Shown here piece by piece: positions 9,395-18,208 of a DNA stretch of 47,124 nucleotides. The stretch covers positions 1-47,124 of the forward strand of contig JASHPT010000118.1 of NCBI GenBank assembly GCA_030037955.1, read 5' to 3'. Source of the DNA: Thermoplasmata archaeon (GTDB taxonomy: Archaea; Thermoplasmatota; Thermoplasmata; Lutacidiplasmatales; UBA184). The translations under genes were made by a program, and so were the position numbers. Under the pieces are notes generated by a model that saw nothing but the letters and a program-made list of their open reading frames with translations, had not been told where the DNA came from and did not search any database. Positions within the stretch are counted from its first letter, which is position 1, and each line of letters begins with the position of its first letter.

Positions 9395-10460
9395 CCCGAT
9401 CTTCCGCGAGGAACTGACCACGTTCCTCTCGGACCAGGGCCACACCACGTTCGAGGCCTCCTCGGTCCGCCGGGCGCTCGAGGTCCTCGAGGCCGAGAGC
9501 GTGGACGTGCTGTTCACCGACCTCAAGATGCCCCGGCAGAGCGGCCTGGACCTCCTGGGCGAGGTCCACCGCCGATGGCCGGCCATCTTCACCGTGATGG
9601 TCACGGGCTTCGCGACGGTGCAGACGGCCGTCGACGCGATGAAAGAGGGAGCGTTCGACTACATCGCGAAGCCGTTCCGGACCGCCCAGCTGGAACAGGT
9701 CCTCCGTCTCATCGAGGAGCAGCGCAAGTTCCGGGACAGCCACCTGCCCACGGGCACCGCGACCGAGCTCGCCCGGGACCTGGCCCGCCGTCACCACGCG
9801 CGGATCCTCTACGCGGACGAGCCGCCGGCGCCACGAGGAGAGAGCCTGGAGTTCCTCGCCTTCGACGGCCGGTCGCCGTCCGAGCTGCCCCATGCCCTCG
9901 AGGCCTTCCTACAGCGCCATCCGGACGGCGGACTGGTCGTGGCCCGGGCCGACCGAATGCTCGTGGGTCACCGCCTGGAGGACATCGTCGCGATCCTCGA
10001 GGACCTCCGCAAGCGTCTGGAGGGCAAGGGCCCGTTCGCGATCAGCCTGGACCCGACGCAGCTCTCGCAGGGCCAGGCCGAAGCCCTCCGGACCGCCGTA
10101 ACCTCTCCCGCCGTGCAGACCGCGCTCGAAGCGCTATCGAGTCCGATCCGCCGACGGGTCCTGTTCCGGCTCTCGGAGGGACCGGCGAGCTTCAGCGAAG
10201 CCATGCACGCGGCCGAGCTCGACGACTCTCCCAAGCTCGCCTTTCATGTCCATCGGCTCGTGGACGAGGGCCTCATCGCGCACCTGGGCGAGCAGTATCG
10301 CATCACTCCCAAAGGGCAGAGTGCGGTCTCAATCCTCCGGGAAATGGAGGACATCGCCGCCGGGAAGGGCTCGAAGACCGTCGTCTACCAGACTCCGGCA
10401 GCGGCCGCGGTGGCTTCCGCGGCGGAGAGCGGCCAGTCTCTGCGAAAGAAGCGACGCTGA
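9369..10460 (+). CDS. Response regulator: REC - DUF835 - winged helix
   Basis: The receiver domain (1-120) has the acidic pocket DDD at 7-9, phosphoacceptor Asp51 in TDLKMP, Thr79 and Lys101 (KPF). Residues about 140-245 look like DUF835, a domain common in archaeal signalling proteins (HALEAFLQRHPDGGLVV...EDIVAIL). Residues about 250-345 are an ArsR-like winged helix (LSSPIRRRVLFRLSEGPAS...YRITPKG) that should bind DNA. It overlaps the kinase gene by 26 bases, implying coupled translation. A receiver joined to a DNA-binding output is less usual in archaea than a stand-alone receiver. Target genes are unknown; the DoxX-like gene downstream is the nearest candidate. Confidence 0.88.
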   Translation: MRILVVDDDPIFREELTTFLSDQGHTTFEASSVRRALEVLEAESVDVLFTDLKMPRQSGLDLLGEVHRRWPAIFTVMVTGFATVQTAVDAMKEGAFDYIAKPFRTAQLEQVLRLIEEQRKFRDSHLPTGTATELARDLARRHHARILYADEPPAPRGESLEFLAFDGRSPSELPHALEAFLQRHPDGGLVVARADRMLVGHRLEDIVAILEDLRKRLEGKGPFAISLDPTQLSQGQAEALRTAVTSPAVQTALEALSSPIRRRVLFRLSEGPASFSEAMHAAELDDSPKLAFHVHRLVDEGLIAHLGEQYRITPKGQSAVSILREMEDIAAGKGSKTVVYQTPAAAAVASAAESGQSLRKKRR

Positions 10461-10528
10461 CTCTACCACCCCGGAATCCCGGGAAGCGGTGCCTCCAGGA
10501 GACCCCGTCAGGCCGACTTGACTTGGGT

Positions 10529-10537
10529 CCCTAATAC
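10529..10537 (+). promoter_or_regulatory. TATA-like element before the DoxX-like gene
   Basis: The sequence CCCTAATACG is an AT-rich island in the 113-base gap after the response regulator. It lies about 42 bases before ATG 10574, so it would produce a short leader. Confidence 0.35.
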
Positions 10538-10573
10538 GGGACGGGAGGATGGAGCGACCTGAGGCGACGGCCC

Positions 10574-11179
10574 ATGGTCGAGCTCGTCCGGAAGCGCCAG
10601 GTGGAGCAGGGGTGGCTGGTCCGACACTCGGAGGGACTCAAGACGGCCTTCCGGGTGATCTTCGGCAGCGTCTGGTTGATCGACGGGAGCCTCAAGTTCG
10701 CACCGGGCCTCGTCGCCCAGTTCCCGGCAATGGTCGTGCAGGCGGGGCAGGGCCAGCCGGCGTGGCTGCATTCCTGGTTCAGCTTCTGGGCGAGTCAGGC
10801 GGCGGCGGCGCCCGCGTTCTGGGTCTACTCGACAGGCGTTCTGGAGATCGCGCTGGCGTTCTGCCTGATCTTCGGATTCCTTCGAAAGATCGCGTACCTC
10901 GGAGGCATCCTGCTCAGCCTGCTGATCTGGGCCGTTCCCGAGGGGTTCGGCGGGCCCTACGGGCCGGGGGCCACCGACATCGGCACCGGCATCGTCTACG
11001 CGATCCTGTTCCTCGCCCTGATCACGCTGAACGCCGGGTTTGGACCCAGCCGCTGGAGCCTGGACTACTACATCGAGGAGCGGTGGCCGGGCTGGGGCGC
11101 GCTCGCGGAGTTCCAGAAGCTGGTGCCGCCGGAGGACCTCGACTCGGTCCCGATCGAACGACGGGAGTTCGGAGTCTAG
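10574..11179 (+). CDS. DoxX-like integral membrane protein
   Basis: A 201-residue protein with four hydrophobic segments (about 27-46, 78-103, 106-125 and 138-155) joined by short loops. An N-terminal stretch reads RVIFGSVWLIDGSLKF, as in DoxX/DoxD-family proteins related to the thiosulfate:quinone oxidoreductase subunit. The family is broad and a specific function cannot be given. The C-terminal 45 residues are soluble and acidic. It follows the two-component system on the same strand and could be under its control. Confidence 0.65.
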   Translation: MVELVRKRQVEQGWLVRHSEGLKTAFRVIFGSVWLIDGSLKFAPGLVAQFPAMVVQAGQGQPAWLHSWFSFWASQAAAAPAFWVYSTGVLEIALAFCLIFGFLRKIAYLGGILLSLLIWAVPEGFGGPYGPGATDIGTGIVYAILFLALITLNAGFGPSRWSLDYYIEERWPGWGALAEFQKLVPPEDLDSVPIERREFGV

Positions 11180-11200
11180 CCCCTTCGCCGCTGCCCGTCA

Positions 11201-11219
11201 ACCCGGCTTGAGACCGGGT
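11201..11219 (+). terminator. Possible hairpin terminator after the DoxX-like gene
   Basis: ACCCGG and CCGGGT form a 6-bp stem around a 7-base loop, followed by ATTTCCCC. It lies in the 168-base convergent gap before the fhs stop. The T tract is weak, so this is tentative. I saw nothing else in the gap. Confidence 0.3.
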
Positions 11220-11347
11220 ATTTCCCCGCCCCTCGCCATCGCGAATCGTCGGGTCGTTGGTAGGTCGGCTGTCGCAGCCGGCGGACCTCTCAGGGACCCG
11301 GCACCGAGGGTCGGGTCCCCGCAGACGGAACGAATCCGCCGAGACGC

Positions 11348-12982
11348 TCAAAGGAGGCCGATGACCCGGCCCTCGGCCGTGAGGTCGATCTGCTCGGAGA
11401 GGGGGCGGCGGGGCAGCCCGGGCATGGTCTGGATCTCTCCCAGATACGCCACCGTAAACCCCGCACCCGCGGACCTCGAGAATCGCCGGACGGTCGGGAC
11501 GAACCCGGTCGGACGACCCCGGACCGCCGGGTCGTCGGAGAGAGAGAGGGGCGTCTTCGCGACGCACACCGGACCCTCCGCCTCCTGGATCCGACGGAGC
11601 ATCCCGAGCGTTTCCTGGGCCGGCGGCGCGATCGTCACGCCGGCGCCCCCGTAGATCTGACGGACGATGGTCTCGATCGCGGCTTCGATCGATGTCGACG
11701 CGGTATAGAGCGGACGGGAGTGACCTCCCCGGGCGCAGACCTCCACGACGCGGGCGGCCACATCCGCCGCTCCCGGTGCCCCCTCCACGAAGGCCGTCGA
11801 CTCGGCGTAGGCCAGGTTCCGCTCCTCGCAGAACCGCCGGAGCAGGGCGAGCTCCTCGGCCGTGTCCCCGGGGAAGCGATTCGCGACAACGACGGGCTCG
11901 ATCCCCAGCGTGCGCAGGTTGCTTACGTGCTGCTCCAAGTTGGAAAGTCCTCGGCCGATGGCCGCCGGGTCGGGCAGGGCGTCCCGCTCGTCGGGAACCC
12001 CTCCATGATATCGGAGCCCCCGGAGCGTCGCGACGAGCACGGCGCCGGCGACATCGAGCCCGGCCAGACGCCCGACGATGTCGACGAACTTCTCCGCGCC
12101 AAGGTCCGTCGCGAACCCCGCCTCCACCACGCAGTAATCGGCGGTCGATTGCGCCAGTTCGATGGCCAGGCGGCTACAGGTCCCGTGCGCGATGTTCGCG
12201 AACGGACCCCCGTGGATGAGGGCCGGCGTGCCGTCGCGTGCCTGCAGCAGGTTCGGCTCGAGCGCGAATCGGAGGAGAGCGGCTGCCGCACCCGAGGCCT
12301 TGAGGTCCCGAACGCGGACGGGCTCGCCGGTCTTTCGGAACCCGAGAAGCACCCGACCGATTCGCTCCTTGAGGTCGGCGTAGTCTTGGGACAGCCCCAG
12401 GATGGCGGTGATCTCGGAGGCCGCTGCGATGACGAAGGTCCCCGGCTGTGGCGGCTCGCGCGGGCCACCCTGCGCGCTCGTCACGACCTGCCGGAGAGAC
12501 CGGTCCTCGACGTCCAGCGTCCGTGGCCAGAGCCGGATCGTTGGGTCAATGCCGAGCGCGTTGCCCTGGAAGATGTGGTTGTCGAAGAGGGCAGCGATCA
12601 GGTTGTGCGCTGCGGCGATCGCGTCCAGGTCACCGGTCAGCCCGAGGTTGATGGTCTCGGCCGGCTCGACCGTGGCCTCGCCGCCTCCGGCGGCCCCGCC
12701 CTTGATGCCAAAGACGGGTCCCAGGGAGGGCTGTCGCAGGCAGACGACGGCCCCGTACCCGGCACGACGCAGAGCCATCGCGACCGCGATGGAGGTGACG
12801 GTCTTTCCCTCCCCGTGTTTCGTGGGGGTCATGGCGGAGACGAGGACGATCTTGCCGCGACGCGGCCCGGCCGCGAGGGACCGGACCGTCGCGACGGGGA
12901 CCTTGAGCGCCTCCCCGCGGTAGGGTCGTAGGTCCGACGGGGACAGGCCGAGTTCGCCCGCCACCTCCGTGATGGGTCGCAC
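11348..12982 (-). CDS. fhs: Formate-tetrahydrofolate ligase
   Basis: Makes 10-formyl-tetrahydrofolate from formate, ATP and tetrahydrofolate. From GTG 12982 the protein has 544 residues, close to the usual 550-560. That start is preceded by GGGGAG at good spacing and begins the homologous sequence (RPITEVAGELGL). The longer frame to 13177 encodes proline-rich sequence and overlaps the upstream gene. Visible motifs are the P-loop TPTKHGEGKT, the conserved RQPSLGPVFGIKGGAAGGG and LTGDLDAI. The enzyme is cytoplasmic. Its presence points to tetrahydrofolate-linked one-carbon metabolism, consistent with folP at 41.3-42.6 kb. It is 52 bases downstream of the hypothetical gene at 13035-13592. Confidence 0.92.
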   Translation of the reverse strand: MRPITEVAGELGLSPSDLRPYRGEALKVPVATVRSLAAGPRRGKIVLVSAMTPTKHGEGKTVTSIAVAMALRRAGYGAVVCLRQPSLGPVFGIKGGAAGGGEATVEPAETINLGLTGDLDAIAAAHNLIAALFDNHIFQGNALGIDPTIRLWPRTLDVEDRSLRQVVTSAQGGPREPPQPGTFVIAAASEITAILGLSQDYADLKERIGRVLLGFRKTGEPVRVRDLKASGAAAALLRFALEPNLLQARDGTPALIHGGPFANIAHGTCSRLAIELAQSTADYCVVEAGFATDLGAEKFVDIVGRLAGLDVAGAVLVATLRGLRYHGGVPDERDALPDPAAIGRGLSNLEQHVSNLRTLGIEPVVVANRFPGDTAEELALLRRFCEERNLAYAESTAFVEGAPGAADVAARVVEVCARGGHSRPLYTASTSIEAAIETIVRQIYGGAGVTIAPPAQETLGMLRRIQEAEGPVCVAKTPLSLSDDPAVRGRPTGFVPTVRRFSRSAGAGFTVAYLGEIQTMPGLPRRPLSEQIDLTAEGRVIGLL

Positions 12983-13034
12983 CGCGCTCAGCTCCCCGCG
13001 GTATCGCGTCGAGGTCCGATTCGAGCCAGGGACC

Positions 13035-13592
13035 TCACCCCGAGGCCGCGTCGGTGGCGGCGTCGAGGATGGCCCGGGAGGCGGCGACGGCCTCGTCCTC
13101 GGTCCAGGCCTGAACGATAAAGTACCATCCGAGCACCAAGAGCAGCAGGAGGTTCGGGTCTCCCCGGCCTTCGGCACTCACGCTCACGAGCCCCCCCGCG
13201 AGGCGGGCCTCTTCCCGGACCGGCTCGAAGTCGACCAGCTCCCGGCCTGTGGTCGTTTGAACCTCCCACGCCGGGACCCAGAATCCGGTCCGGGTCCATC
13301 GATACAGAGCCCCGCTCGGCAGCTGGACCAGACTGTTGTTCAGGTGCACGTGCAGTTCAGCGACCGGTCTTCCGGTCTCCGCCTCGTTGACTGCCACGAT
13401 CGGCCGGAGGAACCCGTGCCGGCGGAGGGTCCACTTTACGCCCGCCGCCTCGGCGACCGCGACCGTCTCGACCGGCTTCTCCCACCGGAGCGTGGCCAGG
13501 GGATCCTTCCCCGATTCGAGGCGGTACGAATGGGCTTCGGGCCCCTTCGTCCAACGTAGGCCTTCCATCTCGGCGGAGGACAGCGGCTGCAT
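13035..13592 (-). CDS. Conserved hypothetical protein, beta-rich with hydrophobic C-terminal helix
   Basis: From ATG 13592 the protein has 185 residues. The body alternates beta-strand-like segments (YRLES, ATLRW, GVKWTLRRHGF, PIVAVNE, ALYRWTRTGFWVPAWEVQ), recalling the tubby/LURP-one-like barrel. A hydrophobic LLLLLVLGWYFIVQAW near the end could be a membrane or buried helix. I do not recognise a specific family. A TATA-like CCTTTTTGCC lies about 30 bases before this ATG and supports it over the farther start at 13721, which would give a low-complexity N-terminus. It precedes fhs on the same strand and may be cotranscribed. Confidence 0.6.
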   Translation of the reverse strand: MQPLSSAEMEGLRWTKGPEAHSYRLESGKDPLATLRWEKPVETVAVAEAAGVKWTLRRHGFLRPIVAVNEAETGRPVAELHVHLNNSLVQLPSGALYRWTRTGFWVPAWEVQTTTGRELVDFEPVREEARLAGGLVSVSAEGRGDPNLLLLLVLGWYFIVQAWTEDEAVAASRAILDAATDAASG

Positions 13593-13729
13593 CAGGACCG
13601 AGTTGCCACGGACCGCTGGGGCAAAAAGGCCACGGTGGGGCGTGCACGGCCCGCCCGAGCCCTCGAGCACGGGGGGAGTTCGCCTCCCTCGGCGCCCGGG
13701 GCGCGGAACCGCCCCCTCCATAGACTCTA

Positions 13730-13800
13730 CATGTCAACCCATGGCAAAGGGACCACAATATATGCATCTATATTCTATACTCATGTTCTACATATATTCC
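13730..13800 (+). promoter_or_regulatory. AT-rich promoter/operator of the phoU-pst block
   Basis: A sharply AT-rich island in GC-rich surroundings, with a TATA element CATATATTCC at 13791-13800 about 26 bases before ATG 13821. Two imperfect direct repeats, ATGCATCTATATTC (13762-13775) and ATGTTCTACATATATTC (13783-13799), start 21 bp apart. A second TATA-like CAATATATGC lies at 13757-13766. This fits a regulated promoter, probably bound by the AbrB domain of the first gene or by another phosphate regulator; that role is inferred. Confidence 0.6.
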
Positions 13801-13820
13801 GGTCCGCTCGGTTTACCGAG

Positions 13821-15071
13821 ATGGATGAACCAGGAACGGCTCGGACTCGTTCGGCGAGCCCGTGGACTCCCTCCTCGCTCGTGGAGGAGGATGACAGAGC
13901 GAATCTCGCCCGGCGTCTGCAACGGATGGGCACCGTGACGATCGGGGTGTCCCTTCCCCGAGAGTGGGTCGGCACCCGGAACCTCTCCGTCGGAAGCACG
14001 GTCTTCCTCCGTGCGCTCGCCGACGGCTCCCTGCTGATTCAGGACCGAGACCCGTCGAGCGAGCGGGCCTCCGTCGAGGTCCTGGTTCAGCCGGACCGTT
14101 CCCGGGAGCACACCTTTCGGGACCTCGTGGCGGCCTATCTCGCGGGGGCGCGAGAGTTCGTGATCCACGAGAAGGATGGCATCACGCCCGAGACGATGGC
14201 TGTCGCCAAGACCTTCGCGCGACGCACACTTCAGCCCGAGATCGTCTCCGAAGAGCGGGGCGTGCTCATCCTGCGAGATGTCTCGCGGGGGGCCGAGCTC
14301 GACGTCGTCCCGCTGCTCCGACGGATGTTCCAGATCGTGCTGGGCCTCCAGCAGGAGGCGGCGCACACCTGGTCCGAGCCGGATCGGTGGCGCGGCACTC
14401 GGTGGGAACAGCGGGACGACGAGGTGGATCGCCACGCGTGGCTGATCGAGCGCATCCTCGCGCTGCGACTCGCGGGCGCGGTTCCGGGCGCCGACGCCGG
14501 CTTCCCCGTGGACCGCCCCCTCCAGACGCTCATCCTCGTGCGGTCGCTCGAACGGATCGGTGACCATGCCGTCCAGATCGCGGACCAGGGCCTTCGGTGG
14601 GCCGAAACCTCGCCGCCCGACCGGCTGGTCCGACCGGTGTCGGAGTTCCACGGTCAGGTGCTGGACCATCTCCGGGCTGCGTTCCGGGCGGCTTCGGAGG
14701 AGCGCGACGCCCTCCACGCGAACGACGTCATCGACGTCGGCGAGGCGCTCCACGCGACGTATGCCACCCTCACAGAGGGGCTGTTCACGCGCGGGAGTGG
14801 GAGTGGACTCTCGGCCCTCGCCGCCGTCCCGCTGGGTCTGATCCTGCAGTCGATCGACCGGACAGTGTCCTACGCGCAGGACATCGCCGAGGTCGGACTC
14901 GATCGAAGCACCGTCATGTCGGTCGCCGACGGGGCCGGCCCGGCCCTTCCCGCGGTTGCGACGGCATCGTCCCGGACCCCCAGGGGGGCTGGTCGCGGGA
15001 CCGTACGAGTGGAGCCCCCCGTTAACGCGCCACGGAATCGAAGGAGAAAACAGGAGAAGGAACCAGAATGA
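13821..15071 (+). CDS. AbrB/SpoVT-type DNA-binding domain fused to PhoU domains
   Basis: A 416-residue phosphate-uptake regulator of the archaeal AbrB-PhoU type. Residues about 32-76 form a swapped-hairpin AbrB domain (QRMGTVTIGVSLPREWV...VFLRALADGSLLI). The rest is helical with PhoU-like motifs (LILVRSLERIGDHAVQIAD and GLILQSIDRTVSYAQDIAEV). ATG 13821 is chosen because the homologous region begins soon after and a TATA element sits 26 bases upstream. The frame is open back to 13635, but that part crosses the promoter. It overlaps pstS by 4 bases (ATGA). It probably represses or modulates the pst genes according to phosphate, which is inference from domain content and position. Confidence 0.85.
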   Translation: MDEPGTARTRSASPWTPSSLVEEDDRANLARRLQRMGTVTIGVSLPREWVGTRNLSVGSTVFLRALADGSLLIQDRDPSSERASVEVLVQPDRSREHTFRDLVAAYLAGAREFVIHEKDGITPETMAVAKTFARRTLQPEIVSEERGVLILRDVSRGAELDVVPLLRRMFQIVLGLQQEAAHTWSEPDRWRGTRWEQRDDEVDRHAWLIERILALRLAGAVPGADAGFPVDRPLQTLILVRSLERIGDHAVQIADQGLRWAETSPPDRLVRPVSEFHGQVLDHLRAAFRAASEERDALHANDVIDVGEALHATYATLTEGLFTRGSGSGLSALAAVPLGLILQSIDRTVSYAQDIAEVGLDRSTVMSVADGAGPALPAVATASSRTPRGAGRGTVRVEPPVNAPRNRRRKQEKEPE

Positions 15072-16288
15072 GCGCACCAAACCAACAGAGTGAGACTATC
15101 CAGAGCAAGGGGTCCAGCCGTACCGGCTGGTACGCCGCGGTCGCGGTGATCATCGTCGTGATCATCCTGTTCGCAGGACTGTACGCGGCCGGGTACATCG
15201 GCAAGAAATCGACGGGCCCCTCGACTCCTGGAACGTGCACCTCGGTCACGATCCTGGGTGCGGGCTCGACGTTTGTGGAACAGCTACAGGATGAGTGGGC
15301 GTCGGTGTACTCGACGAGCACGGTAGACTACGACGCCGTCGGTAGCGGCGCCGGCATCTCGGATATCACGGACAAGACCGTGACCTACGGCGCCAGCGAT
15401 GCTCCGCTCAATGCAACGCAGACGACGGCGCTGCCAGATCCCGTTCTGACCATGCCCGAAACGGCGGGCGCGGTCGCCGTGATCTTCTACCTGCCCGGGG
15501 TCACCTTCCCGCTCGGGTACTCCCTCAACATGACGGGAGCCATCCTGGCCGAAATCTACCTCGGTGACATCACGACCTGGAACGACTCGGCGATCACCGC
15601 CATCAACCCGTCCCTGTTGCATGATGGCGTCCCGGTGTCCGCGGCCAACAACACCATCGTGGTGTATCACCGGTCGGACGGGAGCGGAACGAGCTACGCC
15701 TTTAGCCAGTTCCTGTCGGACAGCAGCAGCACGTGGAAGTCCACCATCGGGTACAGCACCCTGCCGAACTGGCCCAAATTCAGCTCGGCCGTCGGCGCCA
15801 AGGGGAGCTCGGGAATCGCCGGTGGCGTGAAGGACACGCCCTACTCGATCGGGTATGTCGACCTGGGCGAGGCGGCAAGCAACGTGCTGAGCTACGCCGC
15901 CGTGGAGAACCCGTCCGGGAAGTACATCATTCCGACGGTGAACAACACGGCCTCGGCGATCACGGACCTCCTGGCGACGACCACGCTGCCGTCGGGCTCT
16001 GCCAGCTGGGCCAACGTGTCGATGATCAACGCTCCGGGAGTGAAGGACTACCCGGTCGCGACGTTCTCGTACATGTTGTTCTATGCGGAGGCGAAGAACA
16101 ACCCCGTGATCACGAGCCAGGCGTATGCGTCGAGCTTCGCCAACTGGCTCAACTGGACGGTCACGAAGGGGCAGACGTACTCGGCGCAGCTCTACTTCAT
16201 CCCGCTGCCGGCAAGCGTCGTTACGGCCGACCAGGCCACCATCGCGTCGATGACCTACAACGGAGCGGCGATCCCCGCGTGTTCGTAG
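15068..16288 (+). CDS. pstS: Phosphate ABC transporter substrate-binding protein PstS
   Basis: The extracytoplasmic phosphate receptor, 406 residues. It has a short polar N-terminus, then one membrane segment at about 21-44 (YAAVAVIIVVIILFAGLYAAG) with no lipobox cysteine, so it is probably membrane-anchored. The mature part has the PstS motifs LGAGSTFVEQLQDEW and YDAVGSGAGISDI, the SDAPL loop that binds phosphate, and a later RSDGSGTSYAFSQFL. Serine, threonine and asparagine are enriched, as in exported archaeal proteins. It is translationally coupled to the AbrB-PhoU gene through an ATGA overlap. Confidence 0.95.
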   Translation: MSAPNQQSETIQSKGSSRTGWYAAVAVIIVVIILFAGLYAAGYIGKKSTGPSTPGTCTSVTILGAGSTFVEQLQDEWASVYSTSTVDYDAVGSGAGISDITDKTVTYGASDAPLNATQTTALPDPVLTMPETAGAVAVIFYLPGVTFPLGYSLNMTGAILAEIYLGDITTWNDSAITAINPSLLHDGVPVSAANNTIVVYHRSDGSGTSYAFSQFLSDSSSTWKSTIGYSTLPNWPKFSSAVGAKGSSGIAGGVKDTPYSIGYVDLGEAASNVLSYAAVENPSGKYIIPTVNNTASAITDLLATTTLPSGSASWANVSMINAPGVKDYPVATFSYMLFYAEAKNNPVITSQAYASSFANWLNWTVTKGQTYSAQLYFIPLPASVVTADQATIASMTYNGAAIPACS

Positions 16289-16301
16289 GGGCGGGACGAG
16301 C

Positions 16302-16308
16302 TAAATAG
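16302..16308 (+). promoter_or_regulatory. Internal TATA element before pstC
   Basis: TAAATAG lies in the 46-base pstS-pstC gap, about 30 bases before ATG 16335. It matches the TTAAATAG elements before other genes here. It could uncouple pstCAB-phoU expression from pstS. Confidence 0.5.
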
Positions 16309-16334
16309 AAACCCCGGGCCGGGATTCTGCGTCG

Positions 16335-17336
16335 ATGCTTCGGAGCACGCGGACTCCCGGCCGAACCCTTTCCGTCCGGCTCCGGCGACTCTTCGACCTG
16401 AGTTTCCTGGGCCTGACCTTCGCGGTGGCCCTCGGAATCCTGGCGCTTCTCACGGCGTTCGTACTGGTCCTCGTGCACGGCGCCCAGTTGACGATCGCGC
16501 GGTACGGGATCTCGCTGCTCGGCAACCCCAACTGGGCGCCGAGCCTGAACCAGCTCGGACTCCTCCCCTTCATCGTGGGTACGCTACTCACGTCGGTGAT
16601 CGCGCTGATCATCGCGATCCCCCTCAGCCTGGGGATTGCGATCTTCCTCTCGGAGCTCGCCCCCCGATGGATCTCCGAACCGTTCGGCTATCTCGTGGAA
16701 CTCCTTGCGGCGATCCCCTCCGTCATCTACGGGCTGTGGGGGATCTTCATCCTCGTCCCCTTCATGCGGACCGACGTCCAGCCGGTCCTGCGGTCCTGGA
16801 ACCTCTCGGCCAACAAGACGTTCCATGTGAACATCCCCCTGTTCACGGGTCCGATCTTCGGGTTCGGCGTCTTCACCGCGGGGGTCATTCTCGCGATCAT
16901 GATCATCCCGACGATCTCGGCGATCTCGCGAGAGGCCCTCAAGGCAGTCCCGCAGCCGCAACGGGAAGCGGCGCTCGGCCTCGGCGCCACCGGATGGGAG
17001 ACGACCCGGATCTCGGTCCTGAGCTACGCACGGATCGGAATCGTGGGCGCGGTCATCCTCGGTCTCGGCCGGGCCATCGGGGAAACGATGGCCGTCACGA
17101 TGGTGATCGGCAATGCCGACGTCATCCCGGCATCCCTGTTCGCCCCGGGCCAGACGATCGCGAGTCTGATCGCGAACGACTTCCTGTCCGAGGCGAGCTC
17201 CCCCCTGGCCACGAGCGCGTTCATCGAGGCGGCGCTCGTCCTGTTGCTGATCACCCTCGCCATCAACGTCGGCGCGCGCGCACTGGTCTGGCGCCTGGTA
17301 GCGCAAGGAGGGGGAGGCGGGGCCAATGAAGTTTAA
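16335..17336 (+). CDS. pstC: Phosphate ABC transporter permease PstC
   Basis: An inner-membrane permease of 333 residues with about six membrane segments, the first at about 27-50. The cytoplasmic EAA loop that contacts PstB reads EALKAVPQPQREAALGLGATGWET. The conserved GLGRAIGETMAVTMVIGN follows. A long loop between the second and third segments is typical of PstC. The gene overlaps pstA by 11 bases. Confidence 0.95.
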   Translation: MLRSTRTPGRTLSVRLRRLFDLSFLGLTFAVALGILALLTAFVLVLVHGAQLTIARYGISLLGNPNWAPSLNQLGLLPFIVGTLLTSVIALIIAIPLSLGIAIFLSELAPRWISEPFGYLVELLAAIPSVIYGLWGIFILVPFMRTDVQPVLRSWNLSANKTFHVNIPLFTGPIFGFGVFTAGVILAIMIIPTISAISREALKAVPQPQREAALGLGATGWETTRISVLSYARIGIVGAVILGLGRAIGETMAVTMVIGNADVIPASLFAPGQTIASLIANDFLSEASSPLATSAFIEAALVLLLITLAINVGARALVWRLVAQGGGGGANEV

Positions 17337-18189
17337 CCGCGACGGCCGCCGCCGGATATTCAACTGGGTCGTGGCCGGCCTCTGTTTCCTCTGCGTGATC
17401 GCCGCCCTCGTGCCGTTGCTGAGCATCATCTACACGGCCTTCGTCAACGGCGCTCGCGTGCTCAGTTTCAACTTCCTGGTCGCTCCGCTGTCGTTCGGCG
17501 TCTGTGCCCCGAACGTCAGTTGCTACGGGGGCATCGGGCCGGCCCTCGCCGCCACGCTGATCGTGGTCGGCGTCGCGTCGGCCATGTCCCTGCCGGCCGG
17601 TATCCTGGCGGGCATCTACCTGTCGGAGTACGGCAAGCACCCCTTGGGACGGTCGATCAGCTTCTTCACCGACGTCATGACCGGTTCCCCCTCGATCGTC
17701 GTCGGTCTCTTCGTCTACGCGATGTTCGTCTACTTCGACCGGGCGATCGCGTTCAGCGCCCTGTCGGGCTCGGTCGCGCTGGCGGTGATCATGATCCCGA
17801 TCGTGACCCGGACGACCGAGGAGGGCCTCCGGCTGGTGCCCAACACGCTCCGCGAAGGGGCATACGCCCTCGGGATCCCTCGCTACCGGACCGTGCTCCA
17901 GGTCGTCCTCAGCTCGGGACGAGGTGTCGTGATCACCGGGGCTATTCTCGCGGTGATGCGGGCCGCGGGCGAGGTGGCCCCACTCCTGCTCACGGCCTTC
18001 TGGAGCGACCGTGGGTTCACCGGACTCACCCAGCCCGCGGGGTTGCTGGGCCCGCTCATCTTCATGGACGCGACCAGCCCGTCCCCGGCCCTGGTAGCGA
18101 CGGCGTGGGGGGCGTCGCTTATCCTCATCCTCCTCATGCTCGGCATCAGCCTCACCGCCCGGATTGCGCTCAGGAAGCGCTTCGGCTGA
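17326..18189 (+). CDS. pstA: Phosphate ABC transporter permease PstA
   Basis: The second permease, 287 residues, pairs with PstC. It has six predicted membrane segments and the EAA-like loop [20 protein letters not shown]. The PstA-typical [14 protein letters not shown] and [15 protein letters not shown] are present. It overlaps the end of pstC by 11 bases and is followed by pstB after 19 bases. Confidence 0.95.
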   Translation: MKFNRDGRRRIFNWVVAGLCFLCVIAALVPLLSIIYTAFVNGARVLSFNFLVAPLSFGVCAPNVSCYGGIGPALAATLIVVGVASAMSLPAGILAGIYLSEYGKHPLGRSISFFTDVMTGSPSIVVGLFVYAMFVYFDRAIAFSALSGSVALAVIMIPIVTRTTEEGLRLVPNTLREGAYALGIPRYRTVLQVVLSSGRGVVITGAILAVMRAAGEVAPLLLTAFWSDRGFTGLTQPAGLLGPLIFMDATSPSPALVATAWGASLILILLMLGISLTARIALRKRFG

Positions 18190-18208
18190 AGAGGGCCGGA
18201 GGTCGCTC

